Source of the DNA: Mermis nigrescens
Lineage: Eukaryota > Nematoda > Enoplea > Mermithida > Mermithidae
NCBI GenBank assembly: GCA_036768485.1
Contig: JAVLUZ010000696.1
Location: 124,001-188,000 of the forward strand
Direction of reading: 5' to 3'
DNA length: 64,000 nt
Part shown: positions 34,701 to 49,700 of the stretch, piece by piece
Position numbering within the stretch: the stretch's first letter is position 1
Layout of the letters: each line of letters opens with the position of its first letter
The notes under the pieces: model-generated
The model's input: only the letters and a program-made list of their open reading frames with translations
Database searches by the model: none
What the model was told of the DNA's origin: nothing
Translations under genes and position numbers: made by a program

Positions 34701-37700
34701 TGGGCCTAGCCCCCCAAACATTTGTGTTGGCCCCCCAAAATAGGACGGCCAGCTACATGCCTGTCAAAAACACCATAATTTTTGCCTATCTACGCGTAGT
34801 TATTGAGGTATCTTACTTAAAAATTTTAGTCCCCCCCAAAAAAAACGGAAGGCCAGCTACGTCCCTAATTATTTTCGTTTCTGATGGTAACAAAAAGTTT
34901 AATTTTGTGGACCAGCGTAATAAATTAGCTGAGCAACATGTGTTTTACGCTTGACAAGAAGACTGTCGAAATGGGAGAAACGGAAATTTCTATATAAAAA
35001 ATAAAAATATGAAAAAAATAATGAAAATAAAAAGTGCTATTCCATAGAGATCGAAAACACGAAAAGTTTAGATGTATTTGAGAGATTATAATCAATTGAT
35101 TAAATAATTAAAATAAATAGATTAATAAACAAAGTACGACCAGGCGTTTAATAAAATAGATGATTCAATTATTAATTATTTTCTATAAGATACGTAAATG
35201 GTTTTCTACACGGAGATCTTAGTTCCAGGCACGTAGCCGGCCGTCGTATTTTGGGGGGACCAACACTAATTTTGGGGGGACTAAGCCCAAAAAGGCCAAA
35301 AATGGCACAAAATAACGTTTAAAAAGTCCTATTTTTCCGAATTTTGGGGGCCCGTTCCCCCCACCCCACCAGAGATACGTGCCTGCTCAGTTCAACAAAA
35401 GGAATATCAAACGTATAAGACATCAATTTCGCAAGTTGTTCTATATTATATTATTCAGTTTTCAATTAAATAACAAAAAGAGCTGGAAGGGCCTGAAAAG
35501 GGCATCACCAAGACGTTCAGGGAAGAATAGTCCGATTTTAACTTATCTGATTCGTCTAAATTGATTCGATAAAAGGGAAAGAATGTGAATAAACTTTAAT
35601 TAAGTCTGAGTCAATTTTTTATTTGCCGATACAAGCAAATTATACATTTAAGCCTCTCACATATGAAAAATTGGATCTAGTATGCAATTTAACCCCCAGC
35701 GTTTTTTAGCCGATCCATATAAGCTACAGTAGCCAAGCTTTACAAGGAGATAGCTATAAGCCTATTGTACTAATCGGGTAAAATTGATGAACTTACGGTG
35801 TAAACTTACTGCTTTAAAAAAATAAATAGCGGCGTGAAATACACGCCTTATTTCTTAGAACCGTAACTTTCAAGGTTTCATTTAGCAACAAATTACTGAT
35901 CTATTGATTATCGATTGACTATTCATCTACATAATTGATTACGGGTTAATTTTATTTGTGTATCACATTTTGATTTCGTTCATTTGTTGCGCCTATTTCG
36001 CGAGGTTAAAATTTTATTGCATACGGTAACACATGCGATTCCGTAAGTTTAATATTTCATTTAATTAATTCGAATTTTTTATTATCTTCTTCTCATGATT
36101 TATAAATCACCTTGAGCAATATCATCTCCATTGCTTCGATGTCATCGACGGTGCAAGCACCGGCGGTGATATCGGCGAAAAGACTTCGTTTGGGTGGGTA
36201 AATTTCCTAGATAAAAAAGAAACTCATTTAAATACCGCAAAAACACTCTAAATATATAAAAATGCGCAAATCGTATAATAAAAAAACCATGCGATTTTGG
36301 CTCACTTCCAATTTGGCCGCGACGAACAAGGCCGTAACGCCAATCAATTGTAAATTATCCTTCGAAACGTTCTGTTGCTTCGACAAAAATCGATCGATAA
36401 AATCGATGGCCAAATAGAACGTTTCTCTATGCAGTTTATATTCTTCGCACACCTAAACGTCGCATGTGCTAACAGTCGTACGTGTACAGCATGGGAATTC
36501 TGGGAGTAAGTATGCAGTGGCGGATCCAGGATTTTCTGGGAGTGGTACCCCTAAGGGGAGGGCGGAACCCTGACTCGGGCGGAAAAATTAGCTGTTTTAA
36601 CCAGAAAATCAATGAAAATCGCTCAAAAATCCTTAATTTTGCGCACTATTTTAGGCCAATTGGGGGAGGGGGCGGCCGCCCCCCCCTAAATCCGCCTCTA
36701 TCAGTATGGAAAAATTGCGAAAAAACAGCCCTTTTGGACTCGAAATCCACGGCTACACGCAGAAGCGGATCTAGTATTTTTCTAAGGGGCGGTATCCCAA
36801 CTTTTCTAAAAATAGTCGAAAATGTGTTCAAAAATTTGCCCTTCGCATGGCAAATGTGTCTTTCGACGTTCTGCGTGGCCCACTCTTATTCCAAACCACT
36901 TTGGCACGACGTTTTTCCGAAGAATGTCAAAATTTTAGACAATTTTGATCGAAAAAATCAGGAAGTATCTTTGATCTTAGCGAAAATCTGACGCTAAGCG
37001 CCGGAAAATTTTTGAAATTATTGCAGACCTTAAATCCGCCAATGGGTGCAGTCTAAAACACTGTTTTTCGACGTTGCAGATGATCCTTCTTTTTAGAACA
37101 TAAATACGCATAAAATTGTCGAACAAATTAGAAAAAAATTGAGTAAATTTAAGACGTAGTACAAAAAAAAGAGTAAATGGCGCGAAGCACCGAAGATTTG
37201 TAGCTTTTGAGCCAAAGTATAGCTAAAAACGCTCGAAAAACACACTTGCTGATTTTTTTCGAAAAATAGACACTTATGGGAAGGTCAGCTCTCCCCCACC
37301 CAGAACACGTATGGTTCCTATCGATAGCATGAATTTGAAAAAAAAACAGCAGCCGCCAGCTCAATTTCAGACATGGGCAGGTGAAAGAGTCTCGGAATTG
37401 AGGAGTTCAGAATCCAGTAGAATTTTTATAGTTTTTGAATAGAATTTTCGCAAGTTTGGAAATTTAAATTTTTGACGACTTTCTCGCGATTTTGCTACAC
37501 GTTGTTGCCCACTTTATAAACACATTCAAGAAGCAGATTTTTACATCTCAAACTTTTAGGCGAACATTTGTGTTTAAAAGCCTTTCCAGATTTCATATCT
37601 TTTTGGTGAAAAATAGGTCGATCACCCCAATACGAGTAAAAGCAGCCGACTGCGGCTTTTCAAAAGCAAGCGTAAAACAATCGAAATTTAGGTTCATCAG

Positions 37701-40700
37701 CGAGCATTTCAGCTTACTGAGGCATCTTGTGAGAATTAAAAGGATCTAGTGAATCTCCTCCTTTTTTATTTAAAAAGTTAATGCGAAGCTTAATTTATGC
37801 CTACAACGCACCCACATCAGTCCCAACGATCAGCAGATTGATTCAATGTTGAACGTATCAAGTCCGAGACCAGAAATTGATTTATGAGATTCGAACATGA
37901 TCTTGGGGTTGAGAAGGAGGGTTCTAACACCCCCCAGAAAAATTTTCATTCCCGCAGAAATTTCGTTACTCCCATCAGAATTCGCGATTTTCCGGAAGTT
38001 ACCAACATTTTTCAAAAAATTCGCAGAAAAGGTGCGTTTCTGAGCGTTTGTTGCTATCTGTTTGCTCAAAAACGTCAAATTTTCGCGCGCTTCGCGCCAT
38101 ATACTCAATTTTTGACTATATTTTGTTCAATTTGTTTGACTTTTTAGATTTAATGTTTTTATGCCCTAGAAATATAGAGCGTCGTCAGAAACGCTAAAAA
38201 ACTAGGTTTTTGACGCGTACCTACCATTTTCAGGCCCAAACCAGGCACTTTTAAATTTAACCCCCCCCGCAGAATTCCCATGATGTGCATGTGTGGTGAG
38301 ATTTAATTCAGGAATCTTTTCAACTAGAATCTTCAATTATTGTTAACTGAAAAATTCCAAAAAACACCTAACAGAATAACCTGTCACGTAAATTTGACAT
38401 TCGTCTTAGCACGTGATTATACAACTTACAAAACAGTGGCAGCACCTCCCACACTATCTCACTGATTTGAATGCGCCTACGACTTTCACATGACAACTAA
38501 ATCGCAATTCTGTGTTTATTCTATTCCTTGATCTAGCTAATCATAATATCACTTTGATTAAACAAGTTTTAGTCAGCCAATTTCATTTACCTCCGACAGC
38601 CAATCGATCAGGATGGAACGCATGCGAGGCTGCAAACCGGGATGCTGAGGCATAAGGTGCGGATTGCGGCAATAAACCATGTCCTTCCAGCACATTAAAT
38701 TAAATACCTGAAGAAAATCGTTGAGATCCAAAAACAGACGCCTCTGTATGGGCATAGTTTAATTTTTCAAATTGCGCCAGCGCAAAAACAGTATAAAATG
38801 CAAACGACTGGTCGACAGCGGGAGTTTAAAGTGGATAAAAAAGATGTAAATTACAATCCTTACTCTCACAAAAAGGTTTTAACTGATAAAAAGCTGATAA
38901 AAATGGAAACTCGTTGAATGCCCGATTCTGAAGATAAAGAGCTAAATTACACCATTACAGCCGTTTCATTAAACCCTTGGAATATTTCAACGCAGCGATG
39001 TCAATTCAGATCGTCCGGTTGACAAACATGCCATTTGAAGAGGAATAAAATCGAATCACGGCGAGCAAGAATACTGCATTGGTGCGAATAGAATTCAATT
39101 AAGGTTGATACAGTATATCGCACAAACATGCGCGTTTAGTGTAAATCAAAACCGCAATTTGCGTCAATTTAGCCTGAGTACTCAGCAAAATGACAATAAC
39201 TACAGTAGCTACTACTAGAAACATCACTGTGTAGCTGGGCGCATTTTGAAAGTCCACAGCGTCAGTTTAAACTAAAGTCTTTGACCGATTCAAGCATTCT
39301 CGAAAAGCACAACGCATGATTGTATGAAGCAGACAGCACGAGTAACGATGGCGGTTGAAATTTTAATTTATAATTTAAACTATCTTGACTCTCTTATCGA
39401 TTATTTTAGTTTGCAATGTGAAACAGCATTTTTTAGGTCGACGTGGTTGCAAACTTCGATCGCGTCCCCTCAATTTAAAATGACCTTTCTGATCCATTTA
39501 ATTTACGTCGAAAACAACGATTTAATATTGCGCAGAATCGGCGGAGCGAAAGGTGGAGGTTGATAATAATTTGTGTTAATTTACTTAATTTTTCATCAAA
39601 TATATAAATGAAATAAGTTTATTGAATTTTTTGTCATCGCTCAGGTCGTACTAGCCTCTAAAAGTTATTTTATATCTAAGTTGTGCAAATTCATTCTAAA
39701 CTGTGCCTTATACCATCAGACCTTGAATTCTTTTGAGGTAGCTTCATCTTTGCCACATTATTGGCTGCATTGCTCCTTGAATGATTTCAGCAAAAGTTTA
39801 AACTCTCAAAAACCTTGAAATCGTAATAATAGCACGTGTCGCAAAAAATTTAGTGTTGAAAGAACTTTCTCTAAAATTCTAGCAAGCTTCCGAATTTTTT
39901 CGATTTAATGGCGTTTCAGTGATGCAGTGATCATTGCAAGCACACCTGGGCGTGAGGAGGGGGGGTTTGGGGGTATGCAACCCCCTCCCCGAAACCAAAA
40001 TACCCCCCAGAAAACCAAAATACCCCCCCCCCAGAAATCAAAATACCCCCAGAATTCAATTTTTGAAAATTTTTTTCGTTTTCTTCGCAATTTTTTGATG
40101 CCAATGAATAGTGATTGATGAGAAACGTCGAAAAATGGTGTTTTTATCGCCATATCACCATTTTTAAGACCATTTTTTGACTTTCAAAAAATCTTGCACC
40201 CCCTCCACCCAGAATTTTCTTGCTGCCCACGTATGATTGCAAGCAAATCTTGATTGAACATATTTTGTCGCCGCTATGCAAAAAGATGCTACATTCACTT
40301 TTTGTGAAAAATAAGTTACATGCACTTTGGATTACTTCAGACTATTTCCTGTAGTTTAAATATTGATTGAGATATGAGCATCCATCTTTCGCAATGTACA
40401 CAGATTTCATATCCCGTATAAAACTTTAAATTCGTTTTTCTCAAAATCGCAAAAAGAGGATGTAGCACCTTTTTGCATAGCGGCGAAGATTTAAAGTAAG
40501 GAAGGTTTCAAAAACATGAATAGATTCGCAGAAACCATCTCAGCACAAAAAAGCATAATTGGTCCTCAAAAAACTTCATTTGTGAGCGTTTTCATTGCAG
40601 CGTTTTTTCTAACCCATGCTTTTTTTGCATTGTTTCAAGTCGTGTATCAGTATATTAGCCAAAATCGCAAAAGCCGAATAGTTATGCGCGGATTTAGTGG

Positions 40701-43700
40701 GGGAGGCGTGGAGAGGGCACCCCCTGTCGTCAAAAATTAGTTGGTCGCACTCAGCCATATAGTTTTCCAAAATTTTCCGGCGTTTCGCGCCGTATGGTAC
40801 TCATTAATGACATTTACTAGCTTTCTTGGCGCTTTAAAAACCATGTTTTTACGTCGAAGGAGCAGTTTATGTACGAAACAAGAATTTTTGTTTTTACAAT
40901 GATTTCCAAAGTATTTTTCGGTTCTTTGTTCCGATTTATGCGCTAATTTTCCGGGCTTTTTGTTTTTCAATATTTTTTCCGGATTACAAATGATTGTGTC
41001 GATCAAAAGACGGCAAAAACAATTTTCGTAACTTTTTACGGAAATTCGGGGTCCCGCCCCCATCGTCAGAAAATCCTGGATCCGCCACTGCAAATAGTTT
41101 GGTCAAAACAAACCAAGAAAATTTATCGAAACAAATTTCTGACCACTACTATTTAACATGATTCGCATTTGATCGCATCGCAATTGGGAATAAACGGCTA
41201 AATTGTTTTAAGCAACATTCTTAGCATAGCTGCCTTATTTACGCTCGGGTTATCGATGCTGCAGCGAGCTTGCTGACATTTTTTTGGGCGGGTTGTTTGT
41301 TCGATAAAGGATTATTCAGAAATAAACTTGAAATAACGCGGAAAGTACAAAAAAGCGGAGCCAGCAAAATAAGCAGCAAAAATTCAAAATGGCACTAAAA
41401 TTCAGATTCAGTGATACCGGCAGCATGCATTTATAGCATGGGGAATTCTGGGAGTTAACTTCTAAATTTTTGAAAAAATTAGCTTTTCGGGCTCAAAATC
41501 CCCGGGTATGCCTCAAAAACACGCTTTCCCGACGTTTCAGACGGCGATCGTCTGTTCTAGAAGATGCAACATAAAAGATTCCGAAAAAACGGAAAATCTT
41601 TGAGTAAATTAGACGAAATATAGGCAAAAAATCAGTGTATGGCGCGGAGCACGAAAAAATTTGACACCCTAGAGTCAGAGTAAAACTAAAAACGCTTTAA
41701 AAATTACATTTTTTTACAATTTTTTCGGAATATTTACAAGTCTGGAGTGATTAGCCATTCTGAGGTACGGGGACCCCCCAGAAACACGATAAACGCACAA
41801 GTGCGTAAATATGTACATGTTGACTGCTGTTTAATAGACGTCACGTGCATAGCTGGCGTTCTGAATTTGGGTGGACAATGTTGAAATTAGATTTCTGAGT
41901 GACCATTAAGCGATATGCAAAAATTGAATTATTGAACATTTTTTTGCGAAAAACTAAACAAACAACGGGAAAATCATTATAATTATCAAAATAATTGTAA
42001 TTGTAAAAGTATGAAATTACAAAAAAAAGCGGTCGTCCAAGGCTTTATCAACATTCCATCCCACCTTGATTCCATCAAAAATTTTTGAAGAAAATCTTTA
42101 AAAAATTGATATTAATTATTCCTTTCTACTCAATTCCGGTGCATTGCAGATGAAAACGATTCAAAAATTGATAAACCAACACCATGCGCAGGGTGGCGGG
42201 CTATTTAGAATATAAAAATTATATAAAAACAATTTAGCCCTAGCCAAAAAATTTTTAAATCTCCATTTCATTAGATTAGAAACGTTTTGTTAATTTTTTT
42301 ACCTCTCCCATTGGGGTATGCTAGTTAAAATCTTGTATTTTCTGAATTTAGAGACTGATCCTCCCAGCTACGAATCAGATGATTTAAGGCAAATATGATT
42401 TTCCGCCTGCGTCACGCAATGTTAAACCTAATAGCTAAACATTGTTAGTAAAATTGCGGATAAATAAAATATTTGATCTTTTGGCTATTATTTGTCAAAA
42501 TTTCGACCATTTATTACATTCATGGCAGCCATGTTCGGAAACCATAGGCCAGAATAAAGGTCTCTTATAAGCAGCACGCATTTTGCGGCATGCGAGGATG
42601 TTTAAGCGAAAACGTTAGCAGTTTTTCGGCAGGGATTTGCAAAAATTTCGGGCCGTAAATAGTGGCGGCTGTAGGATTTTCCTAGAAATGGGTGCGGTAC
42701 CAACTTTTGAAAAATAAAATAGTCAAAAAAGGTCCAAAATTGGCCGTCCACGAGCTAAATGGGGTTTTTTGGCGTTCCGCTTCGTCTACTTTTGTTTAAA
42801 ACCGCTTTTGGCTAAACATTTCTCAAAAAATATAGAAATTGTTGACAATTTCGCTTGGAAAAATGGCTAAATTTGTTTTGATCAGAAGTCTGTCGCAAAT
42901 CCCCGGATGATTTGCGAAATTAAAGCGGAAGAAGCTCTCATAGGTTCGAATTGCTGCTCGATCTGGCGTATTTATAGCATTTGACGCAGAACGTAAAATT
43001 TTCAACATTTTCCAAATTTTTTTTTCCGATGGAAAATTTTCGCAAAAATAGTGCAGAAAGCGGGGCAAAGCGCCAAAAACTACTTGATAAACCATTGCAA
43101 GAACTGAAAATACACTCTGGCGCGAAAGTCAGACTTTCGACCGTCAAAAAGTCAGTAAAAATGTCACGAATGACTACTATTCGGAATAATTTGAAAAATC
43201 TTAATAAAAATGTTCAAAATCGCCAATCTATCCATAATTGCGCCCAAATACTTTTAAACGACAGTGGAGCACTTTAAGCCACGTTTAACAGAGATTATAA
43301 TGTGAACAACTCTCATTTCAAAGTATTCAATATCGGACAGTGAAAAAGTATAAAACATTGGTTAAATTTACAAAATAATTATTAAAATACACGCATGAAC
43401 CATCAGTGGCGGATCCGGGATTTCCCTATGAGGGGGGCGGTACCCCTAATGGGGGGGGGCGGGACCCGCCTTGGGCGAAAAATTAGCCGTTTTAACCCAA
43501 AAATCGCTCAAAAATCCTTAATTTCGCGCACTATTTTGGGCCACCCGCCGCCCCCCCAAATCCGCCCCTGTGAACCATAAAATAGAAGAATCCGTAGTCC
43601 GTTTCGTCGATTTTCCATTTTTCTGATAAGAAACAAGCGACAAAACCTTCCCCACCAATACAATAATAATAATAGTGCAGTACGTAAATGAATGATAGCG

Positions 43701-46700
43701 TCACTCTTACTGTAGAGCATCGACGCTACATCAAAATTTGCATAATTTGCACCTTTATTTTTATGAATCGAATATCGGGCAAAATTCAGTGTATATTTGA
43801 AGCAAGTTTAAAGTCGGATTAGAGTAGTGTAAATTTGGAGCCAAAAAATTTAAAGCAAGTTTAAAGTCGGATTAGAGTAGTGTACTTGGAGCCAAAAAAG
43901 AGCAAGTTTAAAGTCGGATTGGAGTAGTGAAAATTTGGAGCCAAAAAGTTTTAAAGCAAATTTAAGTCGAACTAGAGTAGGTAGTGCAAATAGGAAGCCA
44001 AAAAATTGAAAGCAAGTTTAAAGTCGGATTAGAGTAGTGTAAATTCGGAGCCATAAAATTTAAAGCAAGTTTAAAGTCGAATTAGAGTAGTGTAAATCGG
44101 AGCCAAAAATTTCGAAACTCACGCATTGCTCATCGGCCCATTTCAATTGAGGTAGAGGCACCGGGCCAAAACGATACTTCAGCGTAGCGACGTGCGCCGG
44201 TGCCGACGCGCGAAAAGCCGGATTGTACGCGACGCGATCGCTCGCGCCCAAATTTGAATAATCCCGCGAAATCTAAAATTTTCGACCGTTTGTTATTTTC
44301 GGGCGACGCGATTTAAAAATTATTTTTTTTTGCATTCAATTTGAAATTTTTCGTACTAAAAAAACAGACTCCCAAGTTTAGAGATTGAAGCGTATCCGTA
44401 CAAGCGTGTCAAAGGTCAAATATTGCGGAAAAACTATCGTTAGGCAACAACCCCATTTTCCGACGTTTCTCATTGAGCTCGATTCTTGGCGTGAAAAACT
44501 CGCCAAAAAATCGAAAAAACATATCGTAAATATTTCCGGGGTCCTATAGAAGCGTGTCAAAGGTCAAATATTGCGGGAAAACTATAGTTAGGGCAATAGC
44601 CCCATTTTCCGGGATTTCATTAACCTCTATTCTGTCCATTGGCTTAATAACTCGCAAAAAAATTGAAAAAACTTTTCGAAAATCTATTTCCGGGGTCCTA
44701 TCGACTTTTAGGCATACATGATCTTGGGGGGTTTGGGGGGTTTTCACCCCCGCAGAATCATTTTTCACCCCCCGCAAAAAATTTTGCACCCACCCCAGAA
44801 TTGGCGATTTTTCAAGAGTTTCCTAAACTTACCTGAAAATTGGTAGAAAAAGTGTCTTTTTAAGGGTTTTTGGCTATCTATTTGCTCAAAATCGCCAAAT
44901 TTTCGGCGCTTCGCGCCATATATTCATGTTTTAAGCGATATATTGGTCAATTTATTCGACTTTTTTCGAAATTTTTTCATGATTTCATGCTCTAGAAGGA
45001 TATAGTATCGTCAGAAACGCCAAAAAACGATGTTTTTAACGCGTACCGGCCATTTTGGGCCCAAAAAAGGCGCTTTAGGTTTTCAACCCCCCAGAATTCC
45101 CATGCTGTGCATGTATGGTTTTAGGGCTCAATCTTCGGGCACGCAACTGCCCCCCCCCCCGAATTTGGAGTGGGGGCCTAAATTTTTAAAGTCATAATAT
45201 CTCAACAACCACTAGTCGATAGGCAAAAATAATTGCGTTTTTGAGAATTTCTCACCGAGCTCTACACATAAGTAAGGTAACTTTTAAATCTTTTTTAAAC
45301 AAATTTAAGCCGATTTCATTCGTATTCAAAAAATATGTGGCATGAAATGGCTTCACAAATGATGCATAAGCATAACGTCCAAGCTCGTCACTCTCTGTAA
45401 CCTGTTTTGTATTTAACTATTGCATTGCAAAGAAAAACAAGACGTAAAAGGAATAATTTTGCGCAGAAACCCGGGTAATTGAACATATTCATCATGCCCA
45501 TACGCGGGCGGAACTAAAATTCTGGGGGGAGGGTTGCAAGATTTTTCAAAGATCGAAAAATGGCCTTAAAATGGTGTTATGGCGAGAAAATCGCCATTTT
45601 TCAACGTTTCTAATCGAGCACTATACGTTGGCATCGAAAAATTGCGAAAAAACAAAAAAAAATCCGAAAATTGAATTCTGAGAGGTATTTGGGTTTCTCG
45701 GAGGGGTTGCATACCCCCCACCCACCACGCTCAGGTGTGATCATGTCTTACTGAGACTTAGCCTGTTCAGAAAACATAAGTTATACAAAAACTACAAATA
45801 GGGCGCGGAGCGACCGAAAATTTTTGGATTTTCAGCTCAAAAGTACGCTAAAATCCATTCTAGCAGTCTATCAAATGCGCCTCGAGAATTTTCAACTGTA
45901 TCCTTCGGGGAAGCCAAGTAAAAATTATCGTACTTCCAAAATTTTGAACGTACTAGCCCCCCCCCCAATCCCCCAACAGCTACGTGCCTGTCAATCCTCC
46001 ACCCACGCACGCGCAGGCCCGTAGACAAGAGAGGAGCAGTTGCCCTAAACCAGGAAAACTTTGTTTGTTTTTCAAAAAGGGCGTCGAAAGAAAAAAAGGA
46101 AAAAGTTCACTAATTTTTTCGACCCCTATACGCAGTGGCGGATCTAGGTTTTTCCTAGGGGGCGGTACCCCTAAGGGAGGCATGGGGCGGAACCCTTACT
46201 TGGGCGGAAAAATTAGCCGTTTTAACCCGAAAATCGCTAAAAATCGCTCGAAAATGCTTAATTTTGCGCAATATTTTGGGCCAATGGGGGCGGCCGCCCC
46301 CCTCCAAATCCGCCCCTGCCATTACGATGCTAGCGACAATACAGTATATGGAGGGTAGACCCCTCCGCAAAAATTTTCTCGCACCCGTCCCAAGATCCAG
46401 CGATTTTCCGAAACAAACTCGTAAGAAAGTTGCTATATTAAGCGTATTTAGCTATCTGCTAGCTTAAACGTGTCAAGTTGTCCGTGCTGCACACCATTTA
46501 CTCGTTTGTTTTGTTCCGTTTAATTCAATTTTTTCAATATTTCCAAATTTATTCAGATTTTTTCCTACATTCTAGAAAACTAGAGCATCGTCACACGAAC
46601 AAAAGATAATTTTGATGCGTATCGACCGTTTTTGAGCCATAAAAGTCACTTGGAAAATTTTTCTGACGTGTTCTTTTTCTGCTTCATCTAATTACGAAAA

Positions 46701-49700
46701 AAATATAAAAAATTTCCAAGAAGCTCATATCGGCGAGCAAGTTTCCAGCTCATTTTCAGCTAGTTGCACACGTGTGTCTGTATTTTACAAATATTCATTA
46801 AATATTTAAAATTATACGTATTTATTTAAACAAAACGAATGTCGTTTAAGTGTAAATTTTTTGAATACTTTAAACGAATTTTTAGATCGAAAAAACTGTT
46901 TTTTCGGCTTTTAACGTCAAGTAAATTCAAGCTTTCAGCGGCTCTAAATTTAGGGAGGCGATCTCTGGCCATTTCTAAGGAGGGGCGCTGTGAATCATCT
47001 GTTTTTGACCAAAAAATACAAACAAAAACAGAAATTTCGCCAAAAATCGAGGGGGGTTTAAATCGTCTGAGCAGGCACGTGGCTGGCCGTCCTATTTTGG
47101 GGGGGGGACAAACACCAACTTTTGGGGGACTAAGCCCAAAATAACAGTTAAAAAGACCTATTTTTCTAATTTCCTGAATTTTGGGGATCCGTACCCCCCC
47201 CTTATTCGCCACCAGAGATACGTGCCTGCTTCTGACTTCGGGGGATGAAGGGACGCCTGAATACGGGTGGGGGATCTCTAAACCAGCCCTCTTATTTGTA
47301 CGATACGAATCAAATTTAGTAAAATATTGATTACCATAGGCTGCAACGAACAGCACGGCTCGGCATTGGACCCGGGGCGCCAGCCCAGCGGCCGATCAGC
47401 GACGACGGCGGCCCACGATGAGCCAAATTCGACGCGGCTCCGCTGCAGTTGTTGCGGATGCGCCACCGTCACCGCACCGGGAAACCGGAAGCGATCGTCC
47501 GCCCTCGCGTCGATGACGTCATCGTGGCGCATTCTCGATGACGTCATATCCCGCAGTGCCGACGACGTCGCTTCGAGCGTCTCCGACGACGTCATCGGTT
47601 CGCCTACAACGCGGCTAAACGCCGAAGCGCGACCGGTAACGTCATCGCGCGATGACGTCATAATCGCCCGCGATGACATCGCGACGGCGGCATTCTTCGA
47701 CGACGTCATAATCGCATTGTCCGATGACGTCATCGGCCTGAATTGGCCGAAACTAGCCGTTTGGTCCGAAACGCGAACGTCGGAGTCGCGAAACGCCGAC
47801 GTCGAAGCTATTGGCGCAACGTTTTCGTAGTCGATCGCCGCCGCCGTCGCATCGTCGTCCATTTCGGCTTCCGAATCGATATTGTCGTCGCCGTTGCGAC
47901 TGCGGCGGCCGTTGAACGCGAACGAAAACAGCGAAGACGAGGCGAACTAAAATGAACACTCTTTTCACGCATAAATACGATTAAAAAACTAAAAATTAGA
48001 CCCTGAACAAAACGGTAGCGTTTTTAAAATTAATTTTGAGATAGGCATTAATGTTTTACAAGCATAATTTTTTTGAACGAATAGACGATCCAAAAATTTC
48101 GTAAGAGACAATCACAAATGAGCAGGGGCGGATTTATGAGGGGCGGCAGGGGGGGCGGCCGCCCCCCCCCCTCATTGGCCCAAAATAGTGCGCAAAATTA
48201 GGGATTTTTGAGCGATTTTTAGCGACTTTCTGGTTAAAACGGCTAATTTTTCCGCCCAAGTCAGAGTTCCGCCCCTTCCCCCTTTTGGGGGAACCGCCCC
48301 CCCCCTCTCAGGAAAATCCTGGATCCGCCACAGCAAATGAGCGTCGATGTATGGGGTCTGAGACACCAGAATCCAATATTTTTATGGAGCTCGACGGACG
48401 GGCACGTAACTGGCCGTCCTATTTTGGGGGAACAATGCCAATTTTGAGGGGCTAAGCCCAAAAAGGCCAAAAATGGCACAAAATAACATTTAAAAAGTCA
48501 TATTTTTCCGATTTTTCTGAATTTTGGGGAGTCCGGACCCCCCTTCCCCTAAAGCTACGTGCCTGGAGCTCGATAATAAATGCTGGTATCCTTTGAAAAT
48601 TATATTCGACTTCGGATCCTAGGTGGGCATATTGGCGTTCGGATCATAGGTGGGCGGCCGCCAAATTCTGGCGTTTCCGAAATGGCTAAAATGACTGTGG
48701 CAAAAACAGCACCTAAAATTCAATTCCTGGAGTTACCGGTTTTGTGAGGGTGTGGACTGGGGTGTACTTCAAATTCTTGGGGAGGGGGTCCAGATCACCA
48801 GTGTGGTTCAGACGTTTTAACCGCCTTGGAATATTGTCTGTCCCCACCCAGGCAAATAAACTTTTCAACCCCACAAAATCTTCAAATTTTTCAAACGTAA
48901 GCTATAAATTTTCCTAATTTGTCACAATTTCGACTTTCTTTTCACACATCTACCATCCGGGCCGGTCGTTCCTGCGAAAGTAAGCGGACGGTACTCGTCA
49001 ATCCGCCCAAGTGGTCCAAAATTTAAAAAAAAGAGAATAAGCAATAATTAATTACATACGTCGAACCTAATTGATTAATTAAAAATTTTTGATTAAAAAC
49101 CTAATGAAAAATAGAAATTTAAATGGTTGTAACTTTTCACGTAAAAGAAAAAATTTCTTGCATTCAAACCATCAAAAGCTAAGCCTAGCATCAAAATTAT
49201 CTTTCGCGCTACCATAGAAGTCGTAATTATTATGGAAAATGTTGACATATTAGCATAAAGAAACGGTCAAAAAATAATTGAAAATTACGTATTCTCCATC
49301 TCACCCAACACCTTATGTGGTCATCATACATTCTCATAGGGGGCGGGGGTATTACTCCCCACCTCAGGGTCCGAAACTTGAATCACTGTCGGGCGATTTT
49401 GAGCTATCAAAAATTTTCTGCCGTGATTTTTGGGTATAAAAGCAACGAAGATACTGAAAATTTTTAGGCGCTTCGCGCCGACTAATTCATTTCTGTTTTG
49501 TTTACCCATAAAATACCTAGAATGAACTTAATGATCTGAAAAGTCTACATTTTTGATGAATTCTTATATTTTTTACTTACAAAAGCAACAAAACTAGTCA
49601 GAATGGTACAAAAAGTAGTTAAAAATGCAGTTTTTTACATTAAAATATGCAATATTTGTAGGACGTTTTAGCCATTTTTCATATTTGACCTGCAAAAAAG

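Larger units (their letters stand above)
36477..37314 (-). mobile_element. Family F element with two C-type insertions, next to exon 5
   Basis: Reverse F: CGTACGTGTACAGCATGGG to CCCAGAACACGTATG. It is interrupted by a C copy at 36515-36700 and a C-like variant at about 36764-37045. It begins about 25 nt from the exon 5 acceptor. Confidence 0.65.

Noticed and set aside
43801..44112. CRISPR-like array
   Set aside because: Units are contiguous tandem copies without unique spacers, in a eukaryotic intron.
47327..47830. 167-codon plus-strand ORF
   Set aside because: Antisense of CycE exon 2; open because the region is GC-rich and its repeat is palindromic.
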